64,000 bases of DNA from Acinetobacter populi (GTDB lineage Bacteria; Pseudomonadota; Gammaproteobacteria; Pseudomonadales; Moraxellaceae): assembly GCF_002174125.1 (NCBI RefSeq), contig NZ_NEXX01000003.1:374899-438898 (forward strand), read 5' to 3'. This document shows, piece by piece, positions 1 to 8,623 of this stretch; positions within the stretch are counted from its first letter, which is position 1; each line of letters starts with the position of its first letter. A program made the position numbers and the translations under genes. The notes under the pieces are model-generated. The model saw nothing but the letters and a program-made list of their open reading frames with translations. It was not told the origin of the DNA and ran no database searches.

Positions 1-648
1 GGGTTTCAATACCACTTCACCGGTTTCATTTTCCTGTGCCGGATGAACCTGATAATCCCAACGACAAGCATTGGTACAAGCCCCCTGATTGGCATCACGC
101 TTATTCATATAACCGGACAATAAACAACGACCGGAATATGCCATGCACAAAGCACCGTGCACAAAAACCTCAAGTTCGATATCCGGAACGTGAGTATGTA
201 TTTCGGCTATTTCCTCAATCGACAATTCCCGAGAAAGAATCACTCGGCTAATGCCATAATTTTTCCAGAATTTTACCGTTGCCCAGTTCACTGCATTGGC
301 CTGTACCGATAAATGAATCGGCATATCGGGAAAATTCTCTCGAACCATCATGATAATACCGGGATCAGACATAATCAGTGCATCTGGCTGCATGGCAACC
401 ACGGGTTCAAGGTCGCGAATAAAAGTTTTTAATTTGGCATTATGCGGCTGAATATTTACTACCACATAGAATTTTTTCCCCAGCGCATGCGCTTCATCAA
501 TGCCAATTTTTAAATTGTCATGATCAAACTCATTATTACGTACACGCAAACTATAGCGTGGTTGCCCGGCATACACCGCATCTGCACCATAGGCAAAAGC
601 ATAACGCATATTTTTTAAAGAACCCGCAGGAGAAAGTAACTCAGCCAT
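1..648 (-). CDS. trhP: U32 peptidase-family protein, TrhP/YegQ-like (C-terminus cut by window edge)
   Basis: The reading frame is open from the ATG at 648 down to base 1, giving the first 216 residues; the rest lies left of the window. It begins MAELLSPAGSLKNMRYAF and contains the U32 signature around residues 170-190 (EVFVHGALCMAYSGRCLLSG, with the conserved G-x-C pair), followed by the CxNxCRW segment. Members of this group (YegQ/TrhP in E. coli) are needed for prephenate-dependent hydroxylation of uridine 34 in certain tRNAs; they are cytoplasmic and are not proven proteases. An in-frame TAA directly precedes the ATG, so no longer start is possible. No Shine-Dalgarno is visible because a perfect 13-bp hairpin occupies 651-683. 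It is divergent from fdxA. The family is certain; choosing TrhP among U32 paralogs rests on the N-terminal half only. Confidence 0.88.
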   Translation of the reverse strand, partial: MAELLSPAGSLKNMRYAFAYGADAVYAGQPRYSLRVRNNEFDHDNLKIGIDEAHALGKKFYVVVNIQPHNAKLKTFIRDLEPVVAMQPDALIMSDPGIIMMVRENFPDMPIHLSVQANAVNWATVKFWKNYGISRVILSRELSIEEIAEIHTHVPDIELEVFVHGALCMAYSGRCLLSGYMNKRDANQGACTNACRWDYQVHPAQENETGEVVLKP

Positions 649-650
649 TT

Positions 651-683
651 AAATAAAACCATAAATAGAATATGGTTTTATTT
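651..683 (-). promoter_or_regulatory. 13-bp inverted repeat directly upstream of trhP start
   Basis: Arms 651-663 and 671-683 are perfectly complementary (AAATAAAACCATA with its complement) around a 7-nt loop. The repeat ends two bases before the trhP ATG, where a ribosome-binding site should be. It could be an operator or a translation-limiting hairpin. The rest of the 298-bp gap to fdxA (684-946) is AT-rich and shows no gene. Confidence 0.5.
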
Positions 684-946
684 TACCTTATATTGTGAGA
701 TGAATTCAGTATTAGGCGAAAAAAACCATATAAAAATTATGGATAAATCGAATACAGCCTATTGATACTTTGTAAATAGATTTATTAATCTCGAAATTTA
801 AGCAAGAATGCAGTCATATCATGCCTTCAGCTCTGCTTTTACATTGTTTTTATAACCGTTATCAATAAAAGAGATTGGTACTTTATGTTTTTTTTCCTTA
901 GAATAAGCAAAATTTTCACCAAACTGAATATTGGATAGCTGTCGCC

Positions 947-1270
947 ATGACCTTTGTCGTTACTGAAAACTGTATTAAATGCAAATATCAAGATTGTGTA
1001 GAAGTTTGTCCTGTTGATTGTTTTTATGAAGGTCCCAACTTTCTGGTCATCAATCCGGACGAATGTATCGACTGTGCCCTATGTGAGCCAGAATGTCCTG
1101 CCAATGCAATCTTCTCCGAAGATGAGCTGCCCGAGGGACAGGAAGTCTTTATTGAAATCAATGCAGAACTTTCTCAAACCTGGCCCAACATTACCCAGAT
1201 TGGCGACCAGCCAGAAGATCGAGAAGACTGGAATGGCAAACCAGACAAATTGAAATTTCTGGAACGATAA
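947..1270 (+). CDS. fdxA: 7Fe ferredoxin FdxA
   Basis: A 107-residue ferredoxin whose cysteines match the Azotobacter FdI type. C9, C17 and C50 would hold a [3Fe-4S] cluster, and C21, C40, C43 and C46 a [4Fe-4S] cluster; C12 and C25 are extra. The long acidic C-terminal extension after the cluster domain is typical of proteobacterial FdxA. It is a small cytoplasmic electron carrier; its redox partner cannot be told from the sequence. It is monocistronic and divergent from the U32 gene. The start has only a weak purine stretch (GGAT) upstream, but the N-terminus [20 protein letters not shown] is typical for the family. Confidence 0.96.
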   Translation: MTFVVTENCIKCKYQDCVEVCPVDCFYEGPNFLVINPDECIDCALCEPECPANAIFSEDELPEGQEVFIEINAELSQTWPNITQIGDQPEDREDWNGKPDKLKFLER

Positions 1271-1283
1271 TATCATCATAAAT

Positions 1284-1312
1284 TTGAGGGTTATGGCTGT
1301 TTTAACCCTCAA
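1284..1312 (+). terminator. hairpin after fdxA
   Basis: Nine-bp perfect stem (TTGAGGGTT, 1284-1292, with AACCCTCAA, 1304-1312) and an 11-nt loop, 13 nt after the fdxA stop. No T-run follows, so it may act as an mRNA-stabilising hairpin or a weak terminator. Confidence 0.5.
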
Positions 1313-1383
1313 CATACGTTTGTTGTACATTTTTTTGCAAAGTACATTTTGTATCTTTCTCACTTTAGCCATAAACTATAAAA

Positions 1384-2142
1384 ATGACGCAAATTATAGC
1401 CCCCATTAAATTTAAAAATACTGCAAAGTGCTTTTTACTTCTCAGTTTATGTCCATTCATATTATCTGGATGTACCACGACATCAACTCAGCCAATGCAG
1501 AGGTTGCCAGAGACTGCCCGAAAAATCATTATCAACCCGCAGCAACCACCGCAAGCCCCGGCACAGCAAGTCTGGTTACAACAGCCGCCAGCAAATTATC
1601 TGGTCTGGTTAAATCAAAGTGATCATAAAGAGCGTGTACAGCAATACGAGAAATTTTTAAAAGAAAATCGTGTCAACACTGCTGTGCCTACTTATCAACT
1701 ATTGCGTAATGCAAGAGACTGGGCAAAATGTGGTTATGCACCCTATTCGGTACCGACACCAGAACTTTGGCAGAATTTATTACCAACATTAAAAATCCTG
1801 CAATATTTAGTCGATACCAAAGTCCTTACAAATTATGAAATTACATCAGTTTATCGGGATTATTCATTAAATATTTGTGCAGGTGGTGCAGCAGGTTCCA
1901 AACATGTACACAATGCAGCAATCGATTTTCGCATTGGGCCGGAACAACCCACCCAACCTGAAGATATTATCCTGATTGAAGATACCAAAATTAAATTATG
2001 TAATTTCTGGACCCAACATGGTCAAACTCTCAATATGGGTCTAGGTGTTTATGCTTCTGGGCAAATTCATATTGATACGCAGGGCTACCGTTCATGGGGA
2101 CCGGATCATACCAGCAATACGTCAATGTGTCGTAATTATTAA
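1384..2142 (+). CDS. M15-family peptidase-like lipoprotein
   Basis: Predicted 252-residue lipoprotein: a charged N-terminus, a hydrophobic segment and the lipobox L-S-G-C with Cys30 as lipidation site. The C-terminal half has the zinc-peptidase M15 pattern. SKHVHNAAIDF (H174, D181) corresponds to the SxHxxGxAxD metal motif, and GQIHIDTQGYRSWG supplies the third ligand (H229) and the G-x-R-x-W ending. M15 enzymes cleave D-amino-acid-containing peptidoglycan peptides, so a role in cell-wall trimming at the outer membrane or in the periplasm is likely. The Gly of the usual metal motif is Asn here (HNAAID). No operon partner is evident. Substrate and activity are not known. Confidence 0.8.
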   Translation: MTQIIAPIKFKNTAKCFLLLSLCPFILSGCTTTSTQPMQRLPETARKIIINPQQPPQAPAQQVWLQQPPANYLVWLNQSDHKERVQQYEKFLKENRVNTAVPTYQLLRNARDWAKCGYAPYSVPTPELWQNLLPTLKILQYLVDTKVLTNYEITSVYRDYSLNICAGGAAGSKHVHNAAIDFRIGPEQPTQPEDIILIEDTKIKLCNFWTQHGQTLNMGLGVYASGQIHIDTQGYRSWGPDHTSNTSMCRNY

Positions 2143-2247
2143 GAAAATCTCTTCTTTAAAAAATAATCCTCTCAATAAAGCTGATATCTAAAAATAATCA
2201 TCTTATTCAATTCAGCTTTACTGAGTAGATTTAATTTATATCTCGAA

Positions 2248-2874
2248 TTAAATTAAAAAATACCGTTCAATAATTAATCTCAAAGGTTTTAAGTAACCTG
2301 TAAAAAAATGATTGGCACCCGGCATAATGGTAATCGGATGACGTTGTGGTTTTGCCCAGTCAATTACATCTTGTAGAGGTGTAATATCATCTTGCTCGCC
2401 ATGTACAAGTAGAATATCACTATCGATTTGCGGTGTTTGATAATCTACAGCACCGCGTACAAAACCACAGGGCAAACCTGCGAGTAGTAGTTTTTCAGGT
2501 CGCTTTTCCTCGGGAAGTAAATGAAAACTTTTCGACCACACATGGGAACCAAAGGAGAAACCACCCGCAATAAAGGGCAAATCTGGATATCTTTTTTGCA
2601 ATTCCAGACTCAACAGTGCCACATCACGACTTTCGCCATTGCCATGATCATGTGTTCCTTGGGATTGTCCCATACCACGAAAGCTGGGCCGCCATACTAG
2701 ACATCCTTTTTCAACCAAAACATCTGTAATCAACTGGGGAATTTTATGCTGTGGATTTCCCCCCATTAATGGATGGGGATGGGTGACAACTGCAATCGCT
2801 TTAATGTCTTCTGGACGATCTTCAAAAATTTCGATTTGTCCGGCTTCACCTTGAAGGAAAATTTGTTCTGTCAT
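2248..2874 (-). CDS. alpha/beta hydrolase
   Basis: A 208-residue alpha/beta hydrolase of the small YcjY/serine-aminopeptidase-like group. The nucleophile elbow is G-F-S-F-G (Ser107). Asp162 or Asp163 (VHGEQDD) and His189 (GANHFF) complete a catalytic triad, and HPHPLMGG near residues 32-39 forms the typical oxyanion-region motif of this group. No signal peptide is present, so it is cytoplasmic. It is divergent from yaaA with about 120 bp between them. Members are carboxylesterases or peptidases of mostly unknown substrate, and no function can be assigned from context. Confidence 0.85.
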   Translation of the reverse strand: MTEQIFLQGEAGQIEIFEDRPEDIKAIAVVTHPHPLMGGNPQHKIPQLITDVLVEKGCLVWRPSFRGMGQSQGTHDHGNGESRDVALLSLELQKRYPDLPFIAGGFSFGSHVWSKSFHLLPEEKRPEKLLLAGLPCGFVRGAVDYQTPQIDSDILLVHGEQDDITPLQDVIDWAKPQRHPITIMPGANHFFTGYLKPLRLIIERYFLI

Positions 2875-2995
2875 AACACACCTATTTTGTCCATGCCTAT
2901 TCTAGCAAGTATTCAGGCAATACAAATCAGTTCTTGGCATAAATTTCAGCATTTGTTACAGTATTTAAACTCCATTTCAAATTTGTCCGATCATT

Positions 2996-3775
2996 ATGTT
3001 TATTGTTATTTCTCCTGCAAAAACACTCGATTATGAATCAGAACTTGCCACCGAGCAATTTACCCAGCCGCGTTGTCTAGAGCAATCCGCAGAATTGATC
3101 GAAAGCTGTCGCAAACTTTCTGCTACACAATTAGCCAGCTTAATGAAAATCAGTGATAAATTGGCCACCTTAAATGTTGAACGCTTTCGTGATTGGCAAA
3201 AAGATTTCGACTTACATAATGCCAGACAAGCTATTTTTGCCTTTAAAGGTGATGTTTATACCGGGCTTGATGTGGAAACCTTATCTATACAGGATATTGA
3301 ATTTGCCCAACAACATTTACGCATTCTTTCAGGTTTGTATGGTTTATTACGTCCACTGGATTTAATGCTGCCGTATCGTCTGGAAATGGGAACAAAACTA
3401 AAAAATGAACGCGGATCAGATTTATATCAATTCTGGGGAGATCGGATTAGTACTTTATTAAAACAGGATATGCAGCAACAAAAAGATGATGTTCTGATTA
3501 ATCTTGCTTCTGATGAATACTATAAAGCTGTACAAGAAAATATTTTAAATGCAAATATTATCAAACCTGTATTTTTAGATCAAAAAAATGGCAAATATAA
3601 AGTCATTAGTTTTTATGCAAAAAAAGCCCGAGGCTTAATGTCACGCTTTATTATCCAAAATCGTCTCACACAGCCTGAACAATTGAAAGCGTTTGATCTG
3701 GATGGTTATTATTTTGATGAAGAAAACTCAAATGCATCTGAATATGTATTTAAGCGCGATGAAGTGATTGAATAA
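2996..3775 (+). CDS. yaaA: peroxide stress protein YaaA (DUF328)
   Basis: A 259-residue full-length member of the YaaA/DUF328 family, recognisable from the N-terminus [15 protein letters not shown], the central [21 protein letters not shown] block and the C-terminal [13 protein letters not shown] segment. In E. coli YaaA is induced by OxyR and limits free intracellular iron during peroxide stress; the fold also binds DNA. It is cytoplasmic. The gene is alone on its strand and followed by a strong hairpin at 3825-3854. A grxD glutaredoxin with a role in Fe-S handling is next, on the other strand. Confidence 0.95.
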   Translation: MFIVISPAKTLDYESELATEQFTQPRCLEQSAELIESCRKLSATQLASLMKISDKLATLNVERFRDWQKDFDLHNARQAIFAFKGDVYTGLDVETLSIQDIEFAQQHLRILSGLYGLLRPLDLMLPYRLEMGTKLKNERGSDLYQFWGDRISTLLKQDMQQQKDDVLINLASDEYYKAVQENILNANIIKPVFLDQKNGKYKVISFYAKKARGLMSRFIIQNRLTQPEQLKAFDLDGYYFDEENSNASEYVFKRDEVIE

Positions 3776-3824
3776 CTCTCTTGATCATCATTAAATAGGG
3801 TTTGTTATCCCCTCTTTTAAAAGC

Positions 3825-3854
3825 AGCTTAAGCAAAAAATGCTTTGCTTAAGCT
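3825..3854. terminator. 12-bp perfect hairpin after yaaA
   Basis: Arms 3825-3836 and 3843-3854 (AGCTTAAGCAAA and its complement) around a 6-nt loop, 50 bp after the yaaA stop. There is no T-run. It resembles the hairpins of the adjacent repeat array and may belong to it. Confidence 0.5.
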
Positions 3855-3885
3855 TAACATTTGAATAACTGGCAAATATCCCTAC

Positions 3886-4068
3886 AACTCACAGCATAGC
3901 TGCTCGCCTTGCACTAGGGTAAAACAATGTTTTGCTTATCCTTGCAACTCACAGCATAGCTACAGCTCGCCTTGCGCAAAGGGCAAACAGTGTTTTGCTT
4001 ATCCTTGTAACTCGCAGCATAGCTGCTCGCCTTGCGCAAGGGACGAGCAATGCTCGTCTTATCCTTGC
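3886..4068. repeat. three tandem palindromic units, 60-63 bp
   Basis: Units at 3886-3945, 3946-4008 and 4009-4068. Each starts AACTCRCAGCATAGCT, continues with CTCGCCTTGC and ends with a short hairpin and TTATCCTTG. The hairpin arms differ between units but stay complementary: AAAACA/TGTTTT in unit 1, AAACA/TGTTT in unit 2, GACGAGCA/TGCTCGTC in unit 3. Unit 3 runs into the grxD stop codon (4059-4061), so the last codons of grxD lie in the repeat. Related pieces occur at 18824-18960. Confidence 0.85.
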
Positions 4069-4397
4069 TCAGGACTGTGTTCTTCGATCAGGGTACGTAA
4101 TTCACCATTCTGGAACATTTCCAGCATAATGTCGCTACCACCAACCAATTCACCTGCCACCCATAATTGTGGGAAAGTTGGCCAGTTGGCAATTTTTGGT
4201 AAAGTTGCACGAATATCAGGATTTTCCAGAATATTCACATAAGCGAATGGGCGACCAATCTGGCTCAAAACTTCTACTGCACGGGCAGAAAAGCCACACT
4301 GTGGAAATTGTGGTGTACCTTTCATATAAAGCAATACCGCATGTTTGGCAATTTGATCACGGATCAACGCTTCGGTATCACGTACTTGTTCGGTCAT
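4059..4397 (-). CDS. grxD: monothiol glutaredoxin Grx4 (CGFS type)
   Basis: A 112-residue CGFS glutaredoxin. It has the K-G-T-P motif at residues 26-29, the single active-site cysteine in C34-G-F-S, the cis-proline region WPTFPQLW and the glycine pair of LVGGSDIML. These proteins bind a [2Fe-2S] cluster with glutathione as dimers or with BolA proteins and deliver clusters in the cytoplasm; they have little classical thiol-reductase activity. Length is normal. The C-terminal residues SPEQG are encoded within the adjacent palindromic repeat array, which may have replaced the ancestral 3' end. Confidence 0.96.
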   Translation of the reverse strand: MTEQVRDTEALIRDQIAKHAVLLYMKGTPQFPQCGFSARAVEVLSQIGRPFAYVNILENPDIRATLPKIANWPTFPQLWVAGELVGGSDIMLEMFQNGELRTLIEEHSPEQG

Positions 4398-4553
4398 GGT
4401 GTATTCCTCTTTATCAATCTGCCTATTATAGACAAAACATCCTCATTGCGTAGTACCAATTGGTTTTTTCGACAAAAATATCGGCGTTCAGGCTTTCTTT
4501 TATTACAATATTTTGCTTAGATTAACACTTTGTTTTTGTATAAAGAGATAGAA

Positions 4554-5765
4554 ATGAACCAGTATACGCCCGCACCAATTCAAAGCGATCAACCTAGTCA
4601 TTTGATGCCAACCTATGGTCGTCAACAGATCGCCTTTGTCCGAGGTCGAGGTTCATATCTTTATACCGAAGATGGCACGGAATATTTAGATGCATTGACC
4701 GGAATTGCTGTGTGTGGTTTAGGTCATGCTCACCCTGTGATTGCCGATGCCATTGCAGAGCAAGCACATACCTTGATTCATACCAGTAATATTTTTGAAA
4801 TTCCATGGCAAACCGCTGCTGCACAAAAACTTGCCGAAGTTTCCGGCATGGACGAGATATTTTTCTCTAATAGCGGTGCAGAATCCAATGAAGGTGCAAT
4901 TAAAATTGCCCGTAAATATGGTAATGATCGGGGTATTCACAACGGTAAGATTATCGTTGCCGATCATTCTTTTCATGGTCGTACCATTGCAACATTATCC
5001 GCAACTGGCAATAAAAAAGTTCAGGCAGGTTTTGAGCCATTGGTTGATAGCTTTTTACGCGTACCTTATGGTGATGTCGCAGCCATTGCCCAACTTGCCA
5101 GTGAACGTGATGATATTGTTGCCATTTTTGTTGAACCGATTCAGGGTGAAGGCGGTGTTAATACTGCACCACAAGGTTTTCATTATCTAGAGCAATTACG
5201 TGAATTGTGTGACCAGCACAATTGGTTATTGATGCTGGATGAGGTTCAAACCGGGAATGGTCGTACAGGTAAATATTTTGCCTACCAACACACCACCATC
5301 AAGCCTGATGTACTCACCACAGCCAAAGGCTTAGGTAATGGCTTCCCAATTGGTGCGGTGATGGTGGCAGGTCCAGCGGTGGGTGTACTGGCAGCTGGTA
5401 ATCATGGTTCAACTTATGGTGGTACAGCACTGGGCAGTCGTGTGGTCTATACAGTCATTGATACCATTTTAAAAGAAAATGCCGTAGAAAATGCTGCACA
5501 GATTGGGCAATATCTGGTTGAGCAGTTTACTGCCCGCCTTGCACATCTGAATGTCACAGTGCGTGGTTTTGGCATGATGATTGGGATTGAATTACCCAAA
5601 GATTGCGCCGAACTGGTCGCCATCGCACGTGATACAAAACAATTAATTATTAATGTGACTGCCGGTCATGTGGTACGTTTATTACCACCATTAAACATGA
5701 CACAGCAACAGGCAGATGACTTACTTGATCGTCTAGTACCAGTTATTCAGGACTTTTTAAAATAA
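4554..5765 (+). CDS. argD: acetylornithine/succinyl-DAP aminotransferase, class III
   Basis: PLP-dependent class III aminotransferase, 403 residues from the ATG at 4554, which has AAAGAGA upstream; an in-frame codon at 4530 is less likely. Landmarks are GIAVCGLGHAHP near the N-terminus, the SNSGAESNEGAIKIAR cofactor segment, FVEPIQGEGGV, LDEVQTGNGRTG, and the Schiff-base lysine in TTAKGLGNGFPIGA. In arginine biosynthesis it transfers the amino group of glutamate to N-acetylglutamate semialdehyde; the same enzyme type can serve lysine biosynthesis. It is cytoplasmic and monocistronic, ending at the bidirectional terminator 5792-5824. The exact acyl substrate cannot be read from sequence alone. 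Confidence 0.93.
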   Translation: MNQYTPAPIQSDQPSHLMPTYGRQQIAFVRGRGSYLYTEDGTEYLDALTGIAVCGLGHAHPVIADAIAEQAHTLIHTSNIFEIPWQTAAAQKLAEVSGMDEIFFSNSGAESNEGAIKIARKYGNDRGIHNGKIIVADHSFHGRTIATLSATGNKKVQAGFEPLVDSFLRVPYGDVAAIAQLASERDDIVAIFVEPIQGEGGVNTAPQGFHYLEQLRELCDQHNWLLMLDEVQTGNGRTGKYFAYQHTTIKPDVLTTAKGLGNGFPIGAVMVAGPAVGVLAAGNHGSTYGGTALGSRVVYTVIDTILKENAVENAAQIGQYLVEQFTARLAHLNVTVRGFGMMIGIELPKDCAELVAIARDTKQLIINVTAGHVVRLLPPLNMTQQQADDLLDRLVPVIQDFLK

Positions 5766-5791
5766 TCTAAGTCAAGCAGTTGTTTGATGTT

Positions 5792-5824
5792 AAAAAGAAG
5801 TTGTCCCTATGACAGCTTCTTTTT
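5792..5824. terminator. bidirectional terminator between argD and the PLD gene
   Basis: A-rich arm AAAAAGAAG (5792-5800) pairs with CTTCTTTTT (5816-5824); TGTC/GACA extend the stem around a short loop. T-runs lie on both strands. It is placed between convergent genes. Confidence 0.8.
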
Positions 5825-5838
5825 GTATTAAATCCATC

Positions 5839-7401
5839 TTACATTAACCACTCTACAGGAAAAATTGCAGCAAATTTAATCATAAATCGTTGGAACTTAT
5901 TGGATTCAGGTTCTTTGCTATGTGTAATTTGTTTTCCATCCTCAGTATATTCAATCCAGATAATCTCTCCTTGTGCATCAAGTTTAAGTTGATATGCAAT
6001 CTGGGGTAAGTATTGATCCAATGACTGAGAGATACGATCCTGCAAGCGATCAGACTCGACCACCAAACCTACTTCGGTATTCAGGTTGGCAGATCGTGGA
6101 TCAAAATTAAATGAACCAATAAACACTTTGCCATCAATATCAAAGAATTTTGCATGCAAACTAGAATTATTTTTGCCCTTAGCAGGGATAATATTTCCGG
6201 TAATCAGTTCATACCAAGTCGGTTTATCCCGATGGATATAGGGTTTAAATTCATAAAGCTGTACCCCGTTTTTAAGTAGGTCTTTACGATATTTCTGATA
6301 AAAGGCATGCACCACAGCGACATCATTGGCCAAAAATGAATTGGTTAAAATCCGTACATCAACACCGCGATTTGCCAGTGATGATAAATATTGTTCGCCT
6401 CGTTGTGTCGGCACAAAATATGCAGACACCAGTTCCAAATGCTGTTTTGGCTGCCCCATCAATTGATACATTTGATGATAAATCAGTTCGTTGCCGGTTG
6501 CCTGACCCGTGATTTTTTTCGGTGAATCTGCAACAAAATGAGCCACTGCCCATTCCACCGGATCATCCTGTAAATGAACTTTTAATAATTCTTGTGCTTG
6601 CCGAATTTTCTCATCAACATTCTGATCATGAAGGTGATACGCAGCATAGTTTTGTCTTAACTGCTCTAGTTGCTGCTCATCGCCTGAACCAATCAATTGC
6701 TGTACCGGATAACTTAACCGATCATTCCAGAATTCCAGATAAACTGTATTGGCATGTTGAACCGCATGACCATAAAACAAAATATCCATATCGGTGAACT
6801 GGAACTGTTCACTGGCATCAAAATATTCACTGCTAATATTACGCCCGCCTGTCACGGCAATAATCCCATCAGCAATAATCAATTTATTATGCATACGATG
6901 GTTAATATGTTTTAAGCGCAAAATATAATCCAATACCCGTAAATGGCGAAATTTATAAGGATTAAAAAATCTGATTTGAATATTCGGATGTTTTACCAAT
7001 GTTTTTAAGGTAGGATCCAGCTGTGTCCCATTTTGATCATCAATCAGCAAACGAACCTGCACACCACGATCCGCAGCTTTTAAAAGTTCAGAAAGCATCA
7101 GATGACCAATAAAATCATCTTTCCAAATATAATATTGTAAATCCAGATGATGCTGTGCATGGCGAATCAAATAGACTCTCGACGCAATACTAATAAAGGC
7201 ATCGTTTAAGCCCAGATAAGCAGTAAGCCCCTGATCGATTTTTTCCTGAACATTGGTTTCATTCAACCAATACGACATTTCAGGTTTAAACGGTTTCTCA
7301 GGTTTAGTCTGATTCATTGGTAAACCACATCCTGTAATCCCAATACATAGCAAAGTAATGATAAAAATGATGGGTATGATTCTAAAGCAAATAGGCATCA
7401 T
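5839..7401 (-). CDS. phospholipase D-family lipoprotein, cardiolipin synthase C-like
   Basis: A 520-residue PLD-superfamily protein with two catalytic HKD motifs: H171-x-K173 with D178 (HNKLIIAD) and H416-x-K418 (HAKFFDID, followed by GSFN). Each is followed by the usual G-[GS]-x-N element. The N-terminus has a hydrophobic segment ending in I-T-G-C25, a lipobox, so the enzyme is likely attached to a membrane facing the periplasm. Length and order match the ClsC/YmdC group, which makes cardiolipin from phosphatidylglycerol and phosphatidylethanolamine in E. coli. No MdoC/YmdB neighbour is present, so the exact reaction is inferred. It is convergent with argD. Confidence 0.85.
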   Translation of the reverse strand: MMPICFRIIPIIFIITLLCIGITGCGLPMNQTKPEKPFKPEMSYWLNETNVQEKIDQGLTAYLGLNDAFISIASRVYLIRHAQHHLDLQYYIWKDDFIGHLMLSELLKAADRGVQVRLLIDDQNGTQLDPTLKTLVKHPNIQIRFFNPYKFRHLRVLDYILRLKHINHRMHNKLIIADGIIAVTGGRNISSEYFDASEQFQFTDMDILFYGHAVQHANTVYLEFWNDRLSYPVQQLIGSGDEQQLEQLRQNYAAYHLHDQNVDEKIRQAQELLKVHLQDDPVEWAVAHFVADSPKKITGQATGNELIYHQMYQLMGQPKQHLELVSAYFVPTQRGEQYLSSLANRGVDVRILTNSFLANDVAVVHAFYQKYRKDLLKNGVQLYEFKPYIHRDKPTWYELITGNIIPAKGKNNSSLHAKFFDIDGKVFIGSFNFDPRSANLNTEVGLVVESDRLQDRISQSLDQYLPQIAYQLKLDAQGEIIWIEYTEDGKQITHSKEPESNKFQRFMIKFAAIFPVEWLM

Positions 7402-7486
7402 ATTTTAAAAATGAAAATTGCTTGGCGTTTTAACATAGCATGTAATGCCATGCAGACGTTACATTCGGTGAAGAAAATGTTATCTC

Positions 7487-7530
7487 GTACAATTGCGTTG
7501 TACTTCTAAAAAACTATTTAAAGTACAACG
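7487..7530. promoter_or_regulatory. overlapping GTACAA inverted repeats
   Basis: GTACAA (7487-7492) mirrors TTGTAC (7498-7503) with a 5-bp spacer. CGTTGTACTT (7496-7505) is perfectly repeated inverted at 7521-7530. Three GTACAA half-sites therefore lie between the LysR gene end and the PLD gene start. They could be an operator for the PLD gene promoter or a LysR-gene terminator without a T-run. Confidence 0.45.
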
Positions 7531-7598
7531 TCAGTTAGAGAGTGGATACAATAAAAAAGACATAAATAGATCATAAGATTTGGAAACACAATAAAAAC

Positions 7599-8513
7599 TT
7601 ATCGTCCACCCGGCAATTGGGCAAAAAAGTTTTTTAGTGTTTCAATACAGCGAGTAATTTTTACCGGTTGCTGTTCACGCTTTAAAATCACCGCATACAA
7701 AATATATTCCGGTAACTTCCAGTTAGGTAAAATCTCAATTAATTCCGATTTTCTCAACTCATGTTGTGCATCAAGATAGAGTATTCTGGCAATACCATGA
7801 CCATTTTGGCACAGCGTTTTTGCCACAAACACATTGTTAGTCTGAATACGTACAGGCATTTCAATCTGTACTTTCTCGCCACTTGTTGCATGGGTAAAAC
7901 TAAACTTCGAATAATCCGTCATCAGATCAATCGGTAATAATTCATGCTTGATCAAGTCCTGAGGACAGTCAATTGGAGGATTCTGATTTAGATATGAGGG
8001 TGATACCAATAGTACCTGTTCAACCCGAGCCATCGGAATAAATTCATAATCGTCGCGCTGTTCCATTTTGGGACTCATGCGAATCGCAATATCAATATGC
8101 TGATCAACCAGATCAACATAATGATGTGCTGCCTCAATTCGAACTTTTAAACTGCTATGTGCCATCATCCACTGTGATAATGCAGGCACAATATGCATTG
8201 CCCCCAACTCAGGTGTGGTAGCAAGACGCAATTCTCCAATGAGATTATCCTGCAACTCACTGATTCGGATTTTACCCCGTTCCGCAGCTGCCATCATTTC
8301 CTGACAACTTTGATAAAAAGCCTGCCCCACTTCGGTCAAACTAATCTTTCGGGTAGAACGATGCAATAATGTTACATTCATTTCTTGTTCTAATGAGCGT
8401 ATTTGCTGGCTTACAGCACTTGTTGTAATACCGAGTTCTTTAGCTGCCCCACTAAAAGAATTACGCTCTACCACACAAGCAAAAACACCCATTGCTCGTA
8501 AATTATCTAACAT
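7599..8513 (-). CDS. LysR-family transcriptional regulator
   Basis: A 304-residue LysR-type regulator. The winged helix-turn-helix spans about residues 1-60 (SFSGAAKELGITTSAVSQQI is the recognition region), and a two-lobe effector-binding domain starts near residue 90. The N-terminal type LDNLRAMGVFACVVERNSFS is the same as in the large CrgA/DsdC-like group. There is no divergent target gene: the neighbour upstream is nlpD on the same strand, ending 110 bp away. The regulated gene is therefore unknown; the inverted repeats at 7487-7530 downstream are one candidate site. Confidence 0.9.
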   Translation of the reverse strand: MLDNLRAMGVFACVVERNSFSGAAKELGITTSAVSQQIRSLEQEMNVTLLHRSTRKISLTEVGQAFYQSCQEMMAAAERGKIRISELQDNLIGELRLATTPELGAMHIVPALSQWMMAHSSLKVRIEAAHHYVDLVDQHIDIAIRMSPKMEQRDDYEFIPMARVEQVLLVSPSYLNQNPPIDCPQDLIKHELLPIDLMTDYSKFSFTHATSGEKVQIEMPVRIQTNNVFVAKTLCQNGHGIARILYLDAQHELRKSELIEILPNWKLPEYILYAVILKREQQPVKITRCIETLKNFFAQLPGGR

Positions 8514-8623
8514 AATCGCTCACAGCTTTGTTATTTTTACATATTCGATGAGCGATTATACAAGAAAATCGATTTCAATATAAGGGCTTTGAATATAAAC
8601 CACGCGTACTAAAGCTGAGTAAA

